6,461 bases of DNA. Origin: RYN-433 sp036558265. GTDB taxonomy: Bacteria > Planctomycetota > Phycisphaerae > Tepidisphaerales > Tepidisphaeraceae. The notes beneath the pieces were generated by a model. The model searched no databases. It saw only the letters and a list, made by a program, of their open reading frames with translations, and was not told the origin of the DNA. The stretch lies in NCBI GenBank assembly GCA_036558265.1, contig DATBFY010000492.1:1-6461 (forward strand), given 5' to 3'. This document shows positions 1 through 5,283 of the stretch, piece after piece. Position numbers and translations under genes: made by a program. Each line of letters starts with the position of its first letter. Within the stretch, counting starts at the first letter, position 1.

Positions 1-264
1 GCGCTCCTTGCGGAAGGCGCGGCGGCGGTCGTCCTGTTCCTGGCGTCCCCGGTGCGCCGTGTCGGACCAGATCTTCTTCATCTGCTCCTGCTGATCGGGT
101 CGGAGGTTGAGCTCGGCAGTGAGCCAGCCGTGACGGCCTGGCCCGGGCGGCACCAAGGTGGTCGGCGCGACCAGCGACTCGGGCGCCACATGCGTCCGCA
201 GCGCGACGACCCAGCCGGCGGCGAAGGCGATGACGAATCCGACCACGACGATCAACTTAGCCAT
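1..264 (-). CDS. Spy/CpxP/CnrX-like membrane-anchored periplasmic protein (3' end beyond window)
   Basis: Only the first 88 residues are visible; the frame runs off the left edge. Residues 3-22 are hydrophobic (IVVVGFVIAFAAGWVVAL) and form a signal anchor or signal peptide. After a short Pro/Gly linker comes WLTAELNLRPDQQEQMKKIW, which resembles the LTxxQ-type helices of the Spy/CpxP and 'heavy-metal resistance' (CnrX-like) families, followed by a highly charged Arg/Asp/Glu helix. Proteins of this type sit in the periplasm as small helical chaperones or metal/stress sensors. The ATG at 264 is 6 nt after the anti-sigma stop, with a GGAGAG at 278-283 inside the upstream gene, so the two are probably cotranslated. 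Its place as third gene after an ECF sigma and anti-sigma suggests a role in sensing or as a regulon output, as in CnrYXH. The family assignment rests on one helix and the topology, so it is moderate. Confidence 0.7.
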   Translation of the reverse strand, partial: MAKLIVVVGFVIAFAAGWVVALRTHVAPESLVAPTTLVPPGPGRHGWLTAELNLRPDQQEQMKKIWSDTAHRGRQEQDDRRRAFRKER

Positions 265-270
265 CGACGC

Positions 271-753
271 TCACCGCCTCTCCGTGCCGCCGCTCCCGGC
301 GGACAGGTCGTCCGCCATCCACTGCGCGACCTGCACCAGTTCCGAATTGCCCTCCGCCTGCGCCACGGCGGCGGGCGGGGTGGTCGCGTTGACCTCCCAA
401 GCCGTCGGTCGGGCGGCGGTCGCGACACCACCGGTCTGGCGATCGGGCGGCCAGCGCATCAGCGACAGCGACCCGACCAGCAGCACGGCGGCGGCCGCGG
501 TCAGCCAACCGGCGACTCGAACCATCCCACGCTCCTGCGCCGCGTGGAAGGCGCCGTGAAACCGGGAAACGGAGCGGTCGGGCATCGCCGGGAACGGCGC
601 CTGGGCGATGATCGCCGACAGTGCCTGCAGCTCGGCAAGCAGCGCCGCGCAATCGGCGCAACGCTGGATGTGCGCCTCCGCCGCGCGGCTGCGGGCGGCG
701 TCCAGTTCCCGGTCGTGATAAGCATGAACCTCGGCGGCCTGTTCGCACATCAT
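271..753 (-). CDS. Zinc-binding (ZAS/zf-HC2) transmembrane anti-sigma factor
   Basis: A 160-residue protein that probably holds the ECF sigma factor encoded just upstream at the inner membrane. The N-terminal domain has Cys3 and the pattern His28-x3-Cys32-x2-Cys35 (HIQRCADC), the zinc-associated anti-sigma signature. Residues about 80-99 (VAGWLTAAAAVLLVGSLSLM) are one membrane span, leaving a periplasmic tail of about 60 residues rich in Ala, Pro and Thr. The start is a choice between tandem ATGs at 753 and 750. The frame continues upstream to a TTG at 852, but that extension has no anti-sigma character and lies in the gap after the sigma gene. No strong ribosome site precedes the ATG (a GGA about 12 nt away). 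The sigma gene ends 112 bp upstream, a long gap for such a pair, and that gap contains a hairpin between direct repeats. The Spy-like gene follows after 6 nt. The inducing signal cannot be read from the sequence. Confidence 0.88.
   Translation of the reverse strand: MMCEQAAEVHAYHDRELDAARSRAAEAHIQRCADCAALLAELQALSAIIAQAPFPAMPDRSVSRFHGAFHAAQERGMVRVAGWLTAAAAVLLVGSLSLMRWPPDRQTGGVATAARPTAWEVNATTPPAAVAQAEGNSELVQVAQWMADDLSAGSGGTERR
278..283 (-). promoter_or_regulatory. Possible Shine-Dalgarno for the Spy-like gene
   Basis: GGAGAG on the minus strand lies within the last codons of the anti-sigma gene. It is 13 nt from the ATG at 264, which is a little longer than ideal. It still supports ATG 264 as the start and coupled translation with the upstream gene. 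Confidence 0.4.
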
Positions 754-781
754 GGCTGCTGGTCCGGTGAAACGCGCGTCC

Positions 782-832
782 CCTGATTTACCGTTCGATC
801 GCTCGGCACCAATCCGAACGACACCTGATTTA
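782..832. repeat. 9-bp direct repeats flanking a hairpin, between sigma and anti-sigma genes
   Basis: CCTGATTTA occurs exactly at 782-790 and at 824-832. Between them, CGTTCGAT (792-799) pairs with ATCCGAACG (812-820) except for one bulged base, giving an 8-bp stem with a 12-nt loop. The whole sits in the 112-bp spacer between the ECF sigma and anti-sigma genes, in DNA more AT-rich than its surroundings. It could be an RNA element that sets the sigma/anti-sigma ratio, a binding site, or the scar of an insertion with target duplication. Function is unknown; the structure is seen directly. Confidence 0.5.
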
Positions 833-865
833 ATCCGTCCGCTAGGCCGCAAGCGGCGAGGCGGG

Positions 866-1471
866 CTACTGGAGATAACCCTTGAACCGTTCCCGCAGCT
901 CGGCCCGGGCGCGGTGGAGACGGGATTCGACCGTCCCGCGCGGCACGCCGATGGTCGCGGCGATCTGCTCGTAACTCAGTCCCTCGACTTCCCGCAGGAC
1001 GATGACCTGCCGGTGTTCGGGCGAGAGGACGTCCAGCATGGCGGCGAGGTCGAGCCGGGCCTCGGCGCCGGCGACGCCGGAGGTACGCGGCGCGGTCGGC
1101 GGCGTCTGGTCCGATAATGCGACGCGTCCCGCCAGCGCCGGATGCCGCTTCTTGCGTCGCAACATTGCCGCGCGCCGCACCAGGATCTGCACCAGCCACG
1201 TTCGGACCGCCGACTCACCTCGAAAATGGGAATTCAGAGCGGCGACGAACGTCTCCTGGACCAGGTCTTCGGCGTCAGCGGCATTACCGGACAGCGAGAA
1301 CGCGATACCATATAGATAGCGCGCGTGCCGCGCGACCAGTTCCCGGAAAGCGGCCTCGTTCCCGTGGACGATCCGCCGCATTAATTCGGCATCATCGGAC
1401 ACGGCTGCCGCCTCCTCCGATGCCGGGGCCCGGGCTGTGCTGTCGAGGGTACTGTTGCCGGCCAAGGTCAT
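866..1471 (-). CDS. ECF-family RNA polymerase sigma factor
   Basis: A 201-residue sigma-70 family protein of the extracytoplasmic-function group, the usual length for these two-domain factors. Region 2 covers about residues 39-106, with the core DAEDLVQETFVAAL (66-79) and the -10-melting segment FRGESAVRTWLVQILVRRA. A variable Pro/Thr-rich linker follows. Region 4 covers about 141-196, with LSPEHRQVIVLREVEGLS followed by the helix-turn-helix YEQIAATIGVPRGTVESRL that reads the -35 element. It should recruit RNA polymerase to a stress regulon when released from the anti-sigma factor encoded next. The ATG at 1471 has GGAAG at 1475-1479 directly upstream. The first 26 residues are low complexity and may be dispensable; later in-frame starts are possible. 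It leads a three-gene minus-strand operon, divergent from the acyltransferase operon. Such factors often activate their own promoter, but I could not identify a clear -35/-10 pair here. Confidence 0.95.
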   Translation of the reverse strand: MTLAGNSTLDSTARAPASEEAAAVSDDAELMRRIVHGNEAAFRELVARHARYLYGIAFSLSGNAADAEDLVQETFVAALNSHFRGESAVRTWLVQILVRRAAMLRRKKRHPALAGRVALSDQTPPTAPRTSGVAGAEARLDLAAMLDVLSPEHRQVIVLREVEGLSYEQIAATIGVPRGTVESRLHRARAELRERFKGYLQ

Positions 1472-1527
1472 TTTCTTCCGTCTCGTGCGGAGATTTTTCG
1501 GGCGGCGAAGTGCCGGGCAGTCCGGAC

Positions 1528-1546
1528 GGGGAGGTGGTGCCTCCCC
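1528..1546. other. Perfect 7-bp GC hairpin in the divergent intergenic region
   Basis: GGGGAGG (1528-1534) and CCTCCCC (1540-1546) are exact reverse complements around the 5-nt loop TGGTG. The 8-bp palindrome GTCCGGAC (1520-1527) adjoins it. No T run follows on either strand, so this is not a classical intrinsic terminator. It lies in the 190-bp space between the divergent sigma and acyltransferase genes. It is about 57 nt upstream of the sigma start and 116 nt upstream of the acyltransferase start, so it could be part of either 5' leader or an operator. The rest of 1472-1661 must hold both promoters, but none is recognisable by eye. Confidence 0.45.
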
Positions 1547-1661
1547 CTTCGGGCGTAACGCGTAAACGCCGGACGGGCGGTTCTATTGCAACGCCGGCCG
1601 CGCCTCCGCCAGGCCGGTCCCGCGTTGCGTTCATTCCCGACATGGATAAAACTCGCAGCCG

Positions 1662-2324
1662 ATGAGCCTGTTGTACCGCGCCGGCCGCCGGATCGGCCGG
1701 TTCATCTTCTTCTGCACCATGCGCGCCGCGGTGGACAACCCCCAGGCCCCTCGCCGTCAGGGCGGCTTCGTTCTTGCCGTCACCCACTTGTCCCACCTCG
1801 AGCCGTTCTGCTCCAGCACGCTCAGCCGGCGCCAGATCGACTGGGTGACCCGGAAGGAATTTTTTCACCCGCGTCCGATCGCCTGGCTGCTCAGGGCGAT
1901 CCACGCGATCCGCGTCGACCGCGAGGGCGTTCCGATCTCGACCATCCGGACGGCGGTCCACCGCCTTCGCCAGGGCCGGGTGGTCGGCATCTTCCCCGAG
2001 GGCGGGGTGCGCACGGGAGCGGAGGCGGCGATCCGCGGCGGATCGATCCGCAAGGGCTGTTGCTCGATCGCGATCCATGCCAACGCCCCGGTCATCCCGT
2101 GTGTCATGCTCGGCACTCATACGCTCAACGCCCTGGGGCCGTGGCTGCCGTTCCGCCGCGGTCGAATCTGGGTGGCCTACGGCGAGCCGATTTTCCCACC
2201 GTCGGGGGTAAAGTCGACCCGGATGACGCGCGAGCGACTTGCCCGTGAGATCGCCGGCGCGTTCCGACAACTGTACACCCGGCTGTGCGAGCGATACCAG
2301 ATCTGTGATTCGAGTGTGCCGTGA
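1662..2324 (+). CDS. PlsC-like (LPLAT) acyltransferase with HX4E in place of HX4D
   Basis: A 220-residue protein of the lysophospholipid/glycerol-3-phosphate acyltransferase superfamily, which moves an acyl chain from acyl-CoA or acyl-ACP to a hydroxyl on a lipid at the membrane. The four family blocks appear in order: block I THLSHLEPF (41-49), block II WVTRKEFFHP with RVDREG (61-70 and 84-89), block III FPEGGVRTG (111-119) and block IV VIPCVMLGT (144-152). In block I the usual His-x4-Asp is His42-x4-Glu47. Glu may substitute as the acid of the dyad, so the enzyme could still be active. The ATG at 1662 has no clear ribosome site. A 7-codon reading frame (1642-1665) overlaps it as ATGA, but also lacks one. 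It is the first gene of a three-gene operon and overlaps the second acyltransferase by 4 nt. The substrate is unknown; the operon's GT2 gene suggests a glycolipid or phospholipid. Confidence 0.9.
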   Translation: MSLLYRAGRRIGRFIFFCTMRAAVDNPQAPRRQGGFVLAVTHLSHLEPFCSSTLSRRQIDWVTRKEFFHPRPIAWLLRAIHAIRVDREGVPISTIRTAVHRLRQGRVVGIFPEGGVRTGAEAAIRGGSIRKGCCSIAIHANAPVIPCVMLGTHTLNALGPWLPFRRGRIWVAYGEPIFPPSGVKSTRMTRERLAREIAGAFRQLYTRLCERYQICDSSVP

Positions 2325-3079
2325 CCCGCTCCCCCGCGTCGCGCACGTGCGCCATGTCCGACACGTTCTACAAGATCGTCCGCTGCCTGGGTTATCCGGC
2401 GTTCGGGGCGTCGGCCCGGCCCACGGTGCTGCACGTCGATCGCATCGATCGCCGCGGCCCGCTGATCATCGCGCCCAACCACCTCAGCCCGTATGACGTC
2501 CCCTGCCTGATGGCCAGCACGCGCCAGGCGCTGGATTTCGTCTCGATCGTCGAGTTGTTCCGCAATCCCGTGAGGGCGTGGTTCTTCGGCGCGATGAACG
2601 CGCTGCCGCTGGATCGCCGGCGCGTCGACCCCGCGACCACGCGGCGGATCCTCGACCGGCTCGAACGGGGGCGCAAGATCGTCATGTTCCCCGAAGGGCG
2701 GATCTGCAACGCGCACAACTCGCTGCTGGCGGGCGGATCGTTCAATCCGTCGGTCGCGCGACTGGCGCGGCTCGCGGACGCGCCGATCGTCCCGTGCGTG
2801 ATCCTGGCCACCGGCGCCTACGCCCGACCGACCGCCTGGCTGCCGCTGCGCCGGACGCGCTACGGCGTGATCTTCGGCGAGCCGCTGCTCGTCGGTCGCC
2901 GTGGCGACGAGCGCTCCGATTGCGCCGACGCCGCCGAACGCCTGCGCCGGGCGTACCGCGAATTGTACGCCCAATTGCACGACGCGTCGGGACTGACGGT
3001 GCACGATTCACCGTGGCGGTCGCGGCCAAGCCCGACCATGCCCGATTGCCCGATTGACGCGGGCGCGCCGCACCGCTAA
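2321..3079 (+). CDS. PlsC-like (LPLAT) acyltransferase, canonical HX4D
   Basis: A second acyltransferase of the same superfamily, 252 residues if started at GTG 2321. It carries NHLSPYD (53-59, the His54-x4-Asp59 catalytic dyad), a substrate-pocket block around PLDRRRVD (96-103), MFPEGRICN (122-130) and IVPCVILAT (156-164). The first and second genes are clearly diverged: they share the blocks but little else, which argues for different acyl acceptors or positions rather than a recent duplication. The start is uncertain. GTG 2321 overlaps the upstream stop as GTGA, typical of coupled translation, while ATG 2354 gives a 241-residue protein starting MSDTFYKIV. Neither has a good ribosome site. 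Beyond about residue 222 the tail is Pro/Arg-rich and not part of the fold, and its last ten residues result from an 8-bp tandem duplication. The GT2 gene starts 12 nt downstream. Confidence 0.91.
   Translation: MTRSPASRTCAMSDTFYKIVRCLGYPAFGASARPTVLHVDRIDRRGPLIIAPNHLSPYDVPCLMASTRQALDFVSIVELFRNPVRAWFFGAMNALPLDRRRVDPATTRRILDRLERGRKIVMFPEGRICNAHNSLLAGGSFNPSVARLARLADAPIVPCVILATGAYARPTAWLPLRRTRYGVIFGEPLLVGRRGDERSDCADAAERLRRAYRELYAQLHDASGLTVHDSPWRSRPSPTMPDCPIDAGAPHR
3041..3056 (+). repeat. 8-bp tandem duplication near the acyltransferase stop
   Basis: CCCGATTG is present twice head to tail at 3041-3048 and 3049-3056. With a single copy the frame would read ATG CCC GAT TGA and end there. The second copy shifts the frame past that stop and adds ten residues before the TAA at 3077-3079. 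This looks like replication slippage in the dispensable C-terminal tail. Confidence 0.7.
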
Positions 3080-3091
3080 GTTCGGACTCGG

Positions 3092-4363
3092 ATGGCCATG
3101 GAAGATTTGACGTTCCGCCCGGTGGTCATCGCGCCCACCTTCAACAACGCCCGGACGCTCGCCCCGATCGTCAGCCGCATCCGCGCGAGCGGCTACCCGC
3201 TGATCGTGGTTAACGATGGCTCGTCCGACGACACCGCCCGGATGCTGATTGAAATGGATCGCGATGCGCCGACCCCGCTCATCGTGCTCAACCACCGCAA
3301 GAACCGCGGAAAGGGCACGGCGTTGCGGACCGGCTTCGCCGCCGCGCGCCTGGCCGGTTACACTCACGCGGTCACGATCGACACCGACGACCAGCACGAC
3401 CCCAGCGAGATCCCCCGTCTGCTCGACGCCGCCCGACGATCGCCCCACGCGCTGGTCCTCGGCCGCCGCGACCACCGCGCCGACGGCTACCCCGCGCGCA
3501 GCCGCATCGGCCGGGGCATCTCCAACCTTTTCGTCCGACTCGAATCGGGCGTGCGCGTCGACGACAGCCAGTGCGGCTTCCGCGTCTATCCGCTGGGCCT
3601 GCTGATGACGGTCCGCTGCGGCAACGGCTACTACGGCTTCGAGACCGAGATCATCACCCGCGCCGGCTGGGCCGGTTGCCCCGTCGTGCAGGTGCCGGTC
3701 GCCTGCCGATACCTGCCCGGGCCCCGCCGCGTCAGCCACTTCCAGCCCTTCCGCGACAGTGCCCGCGGCGTGCTCATGCACTTCCACCTGCTCGGCCGGG
3801 CGCTGCTGCCGTTCGTCCGGCATCCGCGCTGGCCCGACGTGGCGAGCGCCCAACCCTTGATCATCGGCCCCAAAAAGCCGCTCCTCCGGAGATTCCTGGA
3901 TTGGATCAACCCCCGCCAGGCCTGGCGTCAGCTCCGGCAGAACCAGCTCGGACGCAGCGAGATCGCCGCGGGCCTGGCGCTGGGCGTCTTCATCGCCAAC
4001 CTGCCGGCGTACGGGTTCCAGTCGCTGCTGAGCCTCTACGCCGCGCGCCGCCTTCACCTGCACCCGCTGTCGGTGCTGCTCGGCTCGCACGCGTCGACGC
4101 CACCCGTCGGCCCGCTGCTGATCGCCGCCGCGATTGCGCTGGGCCACGTCCTTCTTCACGGCTCGCTTCCGGCATTGGCCGATTTCGACCCGCGGCATGT
4201 GGGTTGGTCGCACGTCGTCGGGCCGCTGCTATTGGAGTGGATGATCGGCGGGATCCTGCTGGGGCTGGTCCTGGCGATGCTGACGTTCGTCGTCGCCGTC
4301 GGGCTGCTGCGCTTCGTCGCCGATCGTGAGCCCGCCGCCGACCCTGCGACGGCGCCGTCGTGA
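3092..4363 (+). CDS. GT2 glycosyltransferase (DPM/ArnC-like) fused to DUF2062 membrane domain
   Basis: A 423-residue two-domain protein. Residues about 11-230 form a GT-A, family 2 glycosyltransferase of the dolichyl/polyprenyl-phosphate sugar synthase type. It has PTFNN (15-19), the nucleotide-binding VVNDGSSDDT (39-48), NRGKGTALRTGF (71-82), the metal-binding DTDDQHDP (97-104), DSQCGFRVYP (158-167) and FETEI (183-187). Residues about 260-420 match DUF2062: an amphipathic lead-in (WINPRQAWRQL), LGVFIANLPAYGFQSLLSLY, then STPPVGPLLI and further hydrophobic stretches (about 290-320, 323-356, 376-418) that anchor it in the membrane. It probably transfers a sugar from a nucleotide sugar to a lipid-phosphate or lipid acceptor on the cytoplasmic face. 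ATG 3092 is followed by a second in-frame ATG at 3098; either could be the start. It closes the operon after two acyltransferases, and palindromic terminator-like DNA begins about 10 nt after its TGA. The sugar donor and acceptor are not determinable here. Confidence 0.93.
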   Translation: MAMEDLTFRPVVIAPTFNNARTLAPIVSRIRASGYPLIVVNDGSSDDTARMLIEMDRDAPTPLIVLNHRKNRGKGTALRTGFAAARLAGYTHAVTIDTDDQHDPSEIPRLLDAARRSPHALVLGRRDHRADGYPARSRIGRGISNLFVRLESGVRVDDSQCGFRVYPLGLLMTVRCGNGYYGFETEIITRAGWAGCPVVQVPVACRYLPGPRRVSHFQPFRDSARGVLMHFHLLGRALLPFVRHPRWPDVASAQPLIIGPKKPLLRRFLDWINPRQAWRQLRQNQLGRSEIAAGLALGVFIANLPAYGFQSLLSLYAARRLHLHPLSVLLGSHASTPPVGPLLIAAAIALGHVLLHGSLPALADFDPRHVGWSHVVGPLLLEWMIGGILLGLVLAMLTFVVAVGLLRFVADREPAADPATAPS

Positions 4364-4373
4364 GGGGGGTCGC

Positions 4374-4401
4374 CACTGGCAAGCCTGAGAGCTCGCCAGT
4401 G
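4374..4401. repeat. Short imperfect palindrome after the GT2 gene
   Basis: CACTGGC (4374-4380) pairs with GCCAGTG (4395-4401). Inside it, after one A/C mismatch, AGC (4382-4384) pairs with GCT (4391-4393) around the loop CTGAGA, giving a 10-bp hairpin with one mismatch. There is no T run after it. I recall similar CACTGGC...GCCAGTG palindromes as dispersed intergenic repeats in planctomycete-type genomes, but that is memory, not verified here. Confidence 0.55.
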
Positions 4402-4407
4402 CCACGG

Positions 4408-4486
4408 AAAAGGGGACATCCAGAATTTCACGGTCGCAACTCGGCGTAACGGTGACCGCGTGGGGAAATTCTGGATGTCCCCTTTT
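4408..4486. mobile_element. MITE/REP-like element: 22-bp perfect inverted repeat with inner stem
   Basis: The arm at 4408-4429 and the arm at 4465-4486 are exact reverse complements over 22 bp. The core reads GGGGACATCCAGAATTTC on the left, preceded by four A, and the right arm ends in T. Between them, CGGTC (4431-4435) pairs with GACCG (4454-4458), so the unit folds into one long hairpin of 22 bp plus 5 bp, with an asymmetric internal loop and an 18-nt terminal loop. It codes for nothing. Such compact palindromes between convergent genes are typical of non-autonomous elements moved by IS200-like Y1/RAYT transposases. I recall arms of this GGGGACATCC-GAATTTC type as dispersed in several environmental phyla, unverified here. 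No target duplication is visible, and no transposase gene is present in the window. Confidence 0.65.
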
Positions 4487-4487
4487 T
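4408..4487. terminator. Bidirectional intrinsic terminator-like hairpin
   Basis: The same 22-bp stem ends in TTTTT (4483-4487) on the plus strand and in TTTT on the minus strand, because the left arm starts with AAAA at 4408-4411. It can therefore act as a rho-independent terminator for both the plus-strand acyltransferase/GT2 operon and the minus-strand exporter/deacetylase operon. It lies 44 nt from the GT2 stop codon and about 5 nt from the deacetylase stop. The unusually long stem and 35-nt spacer between arms make it less typical than a simple terminator. No other terminator is visible between the two genes. Confidence 0.6.
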
Positions 4488-4491
4488 GCCT

Positions 4492-5283
4492 CTACAAATG
4501 GCTGCCCTTGATGCCCTCGTACGCCCGCACCCCCGTCAGCTCCGCGATGGACGCAGGCTCGAGGCCGCGATCGCGCAATGTCCGGATCAGCGGCCCAACC
4601 GCCGCCACGGTTGCCGACGGATCCCGCCTGACGTTGGGCTCGATCCCGTCGTGCAGGATCAGGATGTCGCCCGCGCGCGTCGTCATCGCCAGGCGATCGA
4701 CGATCCGCTGCGGGGTGGTGCGCACGCCATCGAGGCCGCGCCGCGTCCAGGTGATCAGCGTGTGCCCGTTCCGCGCCGCCGCGCGCGTCACGTGCCAGGT
4801 TCGGATGCCCATCGGGGGTCGGAACAGCGCCGGTTTGAGGCCGATGATCTGGCGGATGAGGTCATCGGTCGTTCGCACCTGTTGTTCCCAGTATCCCCGC
4901 CGCCGCATCGCGCCGAAATGGGAGTGGTCGAAGCTGTGGTTGGCGACGACGTGCCCCTGGTCGTACATGCGGCGCACGATTTGCGGGTTCCGCTGGGCGT
5001 TGCGGCCGATGACGAAGAACGTCGCCTTGGCCCCAAGCTCGGCCAGCGTGTCGAGGACCGCGGGGGTCGATTCGGGTGACGGGCCGTCGTCGAAGGTCAG
5101 CGCAAACCGGGGCTGGCCGCCCGGATCGCCGCGATGCACCACCGGCCCCCAGAACGCGCACCGGGGCGCGACCGAGACGTATGCCGCCGCCGCGGCACAG
5201 GCGCCCGCGCCGGCCACCGCCGCCGCAGCCATCGGGAGCACGGTCGCAGTCGGCGTCGCCATGTTCCAGCTTGCGAGCATCAT
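4492..5283 (-). CDS. Membrane-anchored NodB-family polysaccharide deacetylase
   Basis: A 263-residue metal-dependent carbohydrate esterase family 4 (NodB) protein that removes N- or O-acyl groups from sugars. Residues about 9-38 are Ala/Val-rich and hydrophobic and should act as a signal anchor, placing the enzyme outside the inner membrane. The five NodB motifs are present: TFDDGP (63-68, catalytic and metal Asp), HSFDH (116-120, metal His116 and His120), FRPPMG (154-159), ITWTRRGLDG (177-186) and ILILHDG (207-213, His211). Motif 3 has Pro where Tyr or Phe is common. ATG 5283 is chosen because it overlaps the exporter stop as ATGA and has GGAG 5 nt upstream; the frame is open to 5478, but that part lies inside the exporter gene. 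Cotranslation with an MMPL exporter suggests its substrate is an exported glycolipid. A precedent for a GT2 and NodB pair is ArnC/ArnD. The exact substrate is unknown. Confidence 0.93.
   Translation of the reverse strand: MMLASWNMATPTATVLPMAAAAVAGAGACAAAAAYVSVAPRCAFWGPVVHRGDPGGQPRFALTFDDGPSPESTPAVLDTLAELGAKATFFVIGRNAQRNPQIVRRMYDQGHVVANHSFDHSHFGAMRRRGYWEQQVRTTDDLIRQIIGLKPALFRPPMGIRTWHVTRAAARNGHTLITWTRRGLDGVRTTPQRIVDRLAMTTRAGDILILHDGIEPNVRRDPSATVAAVGPLIRTLRDRGLEPASIAELTGVRAYEGIKGSHL

Noticed and set aside
52..786. Plus-strand frame opposite the Spy-like and anti-sigma genes
   Set aside because: The minus strand carries the HxxxCxxC anti-sigma motif and a membrane span; the plus-strand product is Arg/Gly/His-rich noise.
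754..852. N-terminal extension of the anti-sigma factor to a TTG at 852
   Set aside because: The extension precedes the zinc motif without family resemblance, uses a rare start codon, and covers the hairpin and direct repeats of the spacer.
1586..1591. TTGCAA as a possible -35 box in the divergent region
   Set aside because: It is a self-complementary hexamer with no convincing -10 at proper spacing on either strand.
1642..1665. Seven-codon upstream reading frame (MDKTRSR) overlapping the acyltransferase start as ATGA
   Set aside because: No ribosome site precedes it and it shows no attenuation structure. One short ATG frame before a gene is expected by chance, so I do not call it a leader peptide.
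1392..3004. Two long minus-strand frames opposite the acyltransferases (1392-2270 and 2177-3004)
   Set aside because: They overlap each other and cover two genes with clear LPLAT blocks. Their compositions are low-complexity charged residues without motifs.
3008..4213. Long open frame on the minus strand opposite the GT2 gene (about 400 codons)
   Set aside because: It is antisense to a gene with intact GT2 motifs. Its product is Arg/Ala/Asp/Gly-rich with no recognisable domain, as expected for the mirror frame of GC-rich coding DNA.
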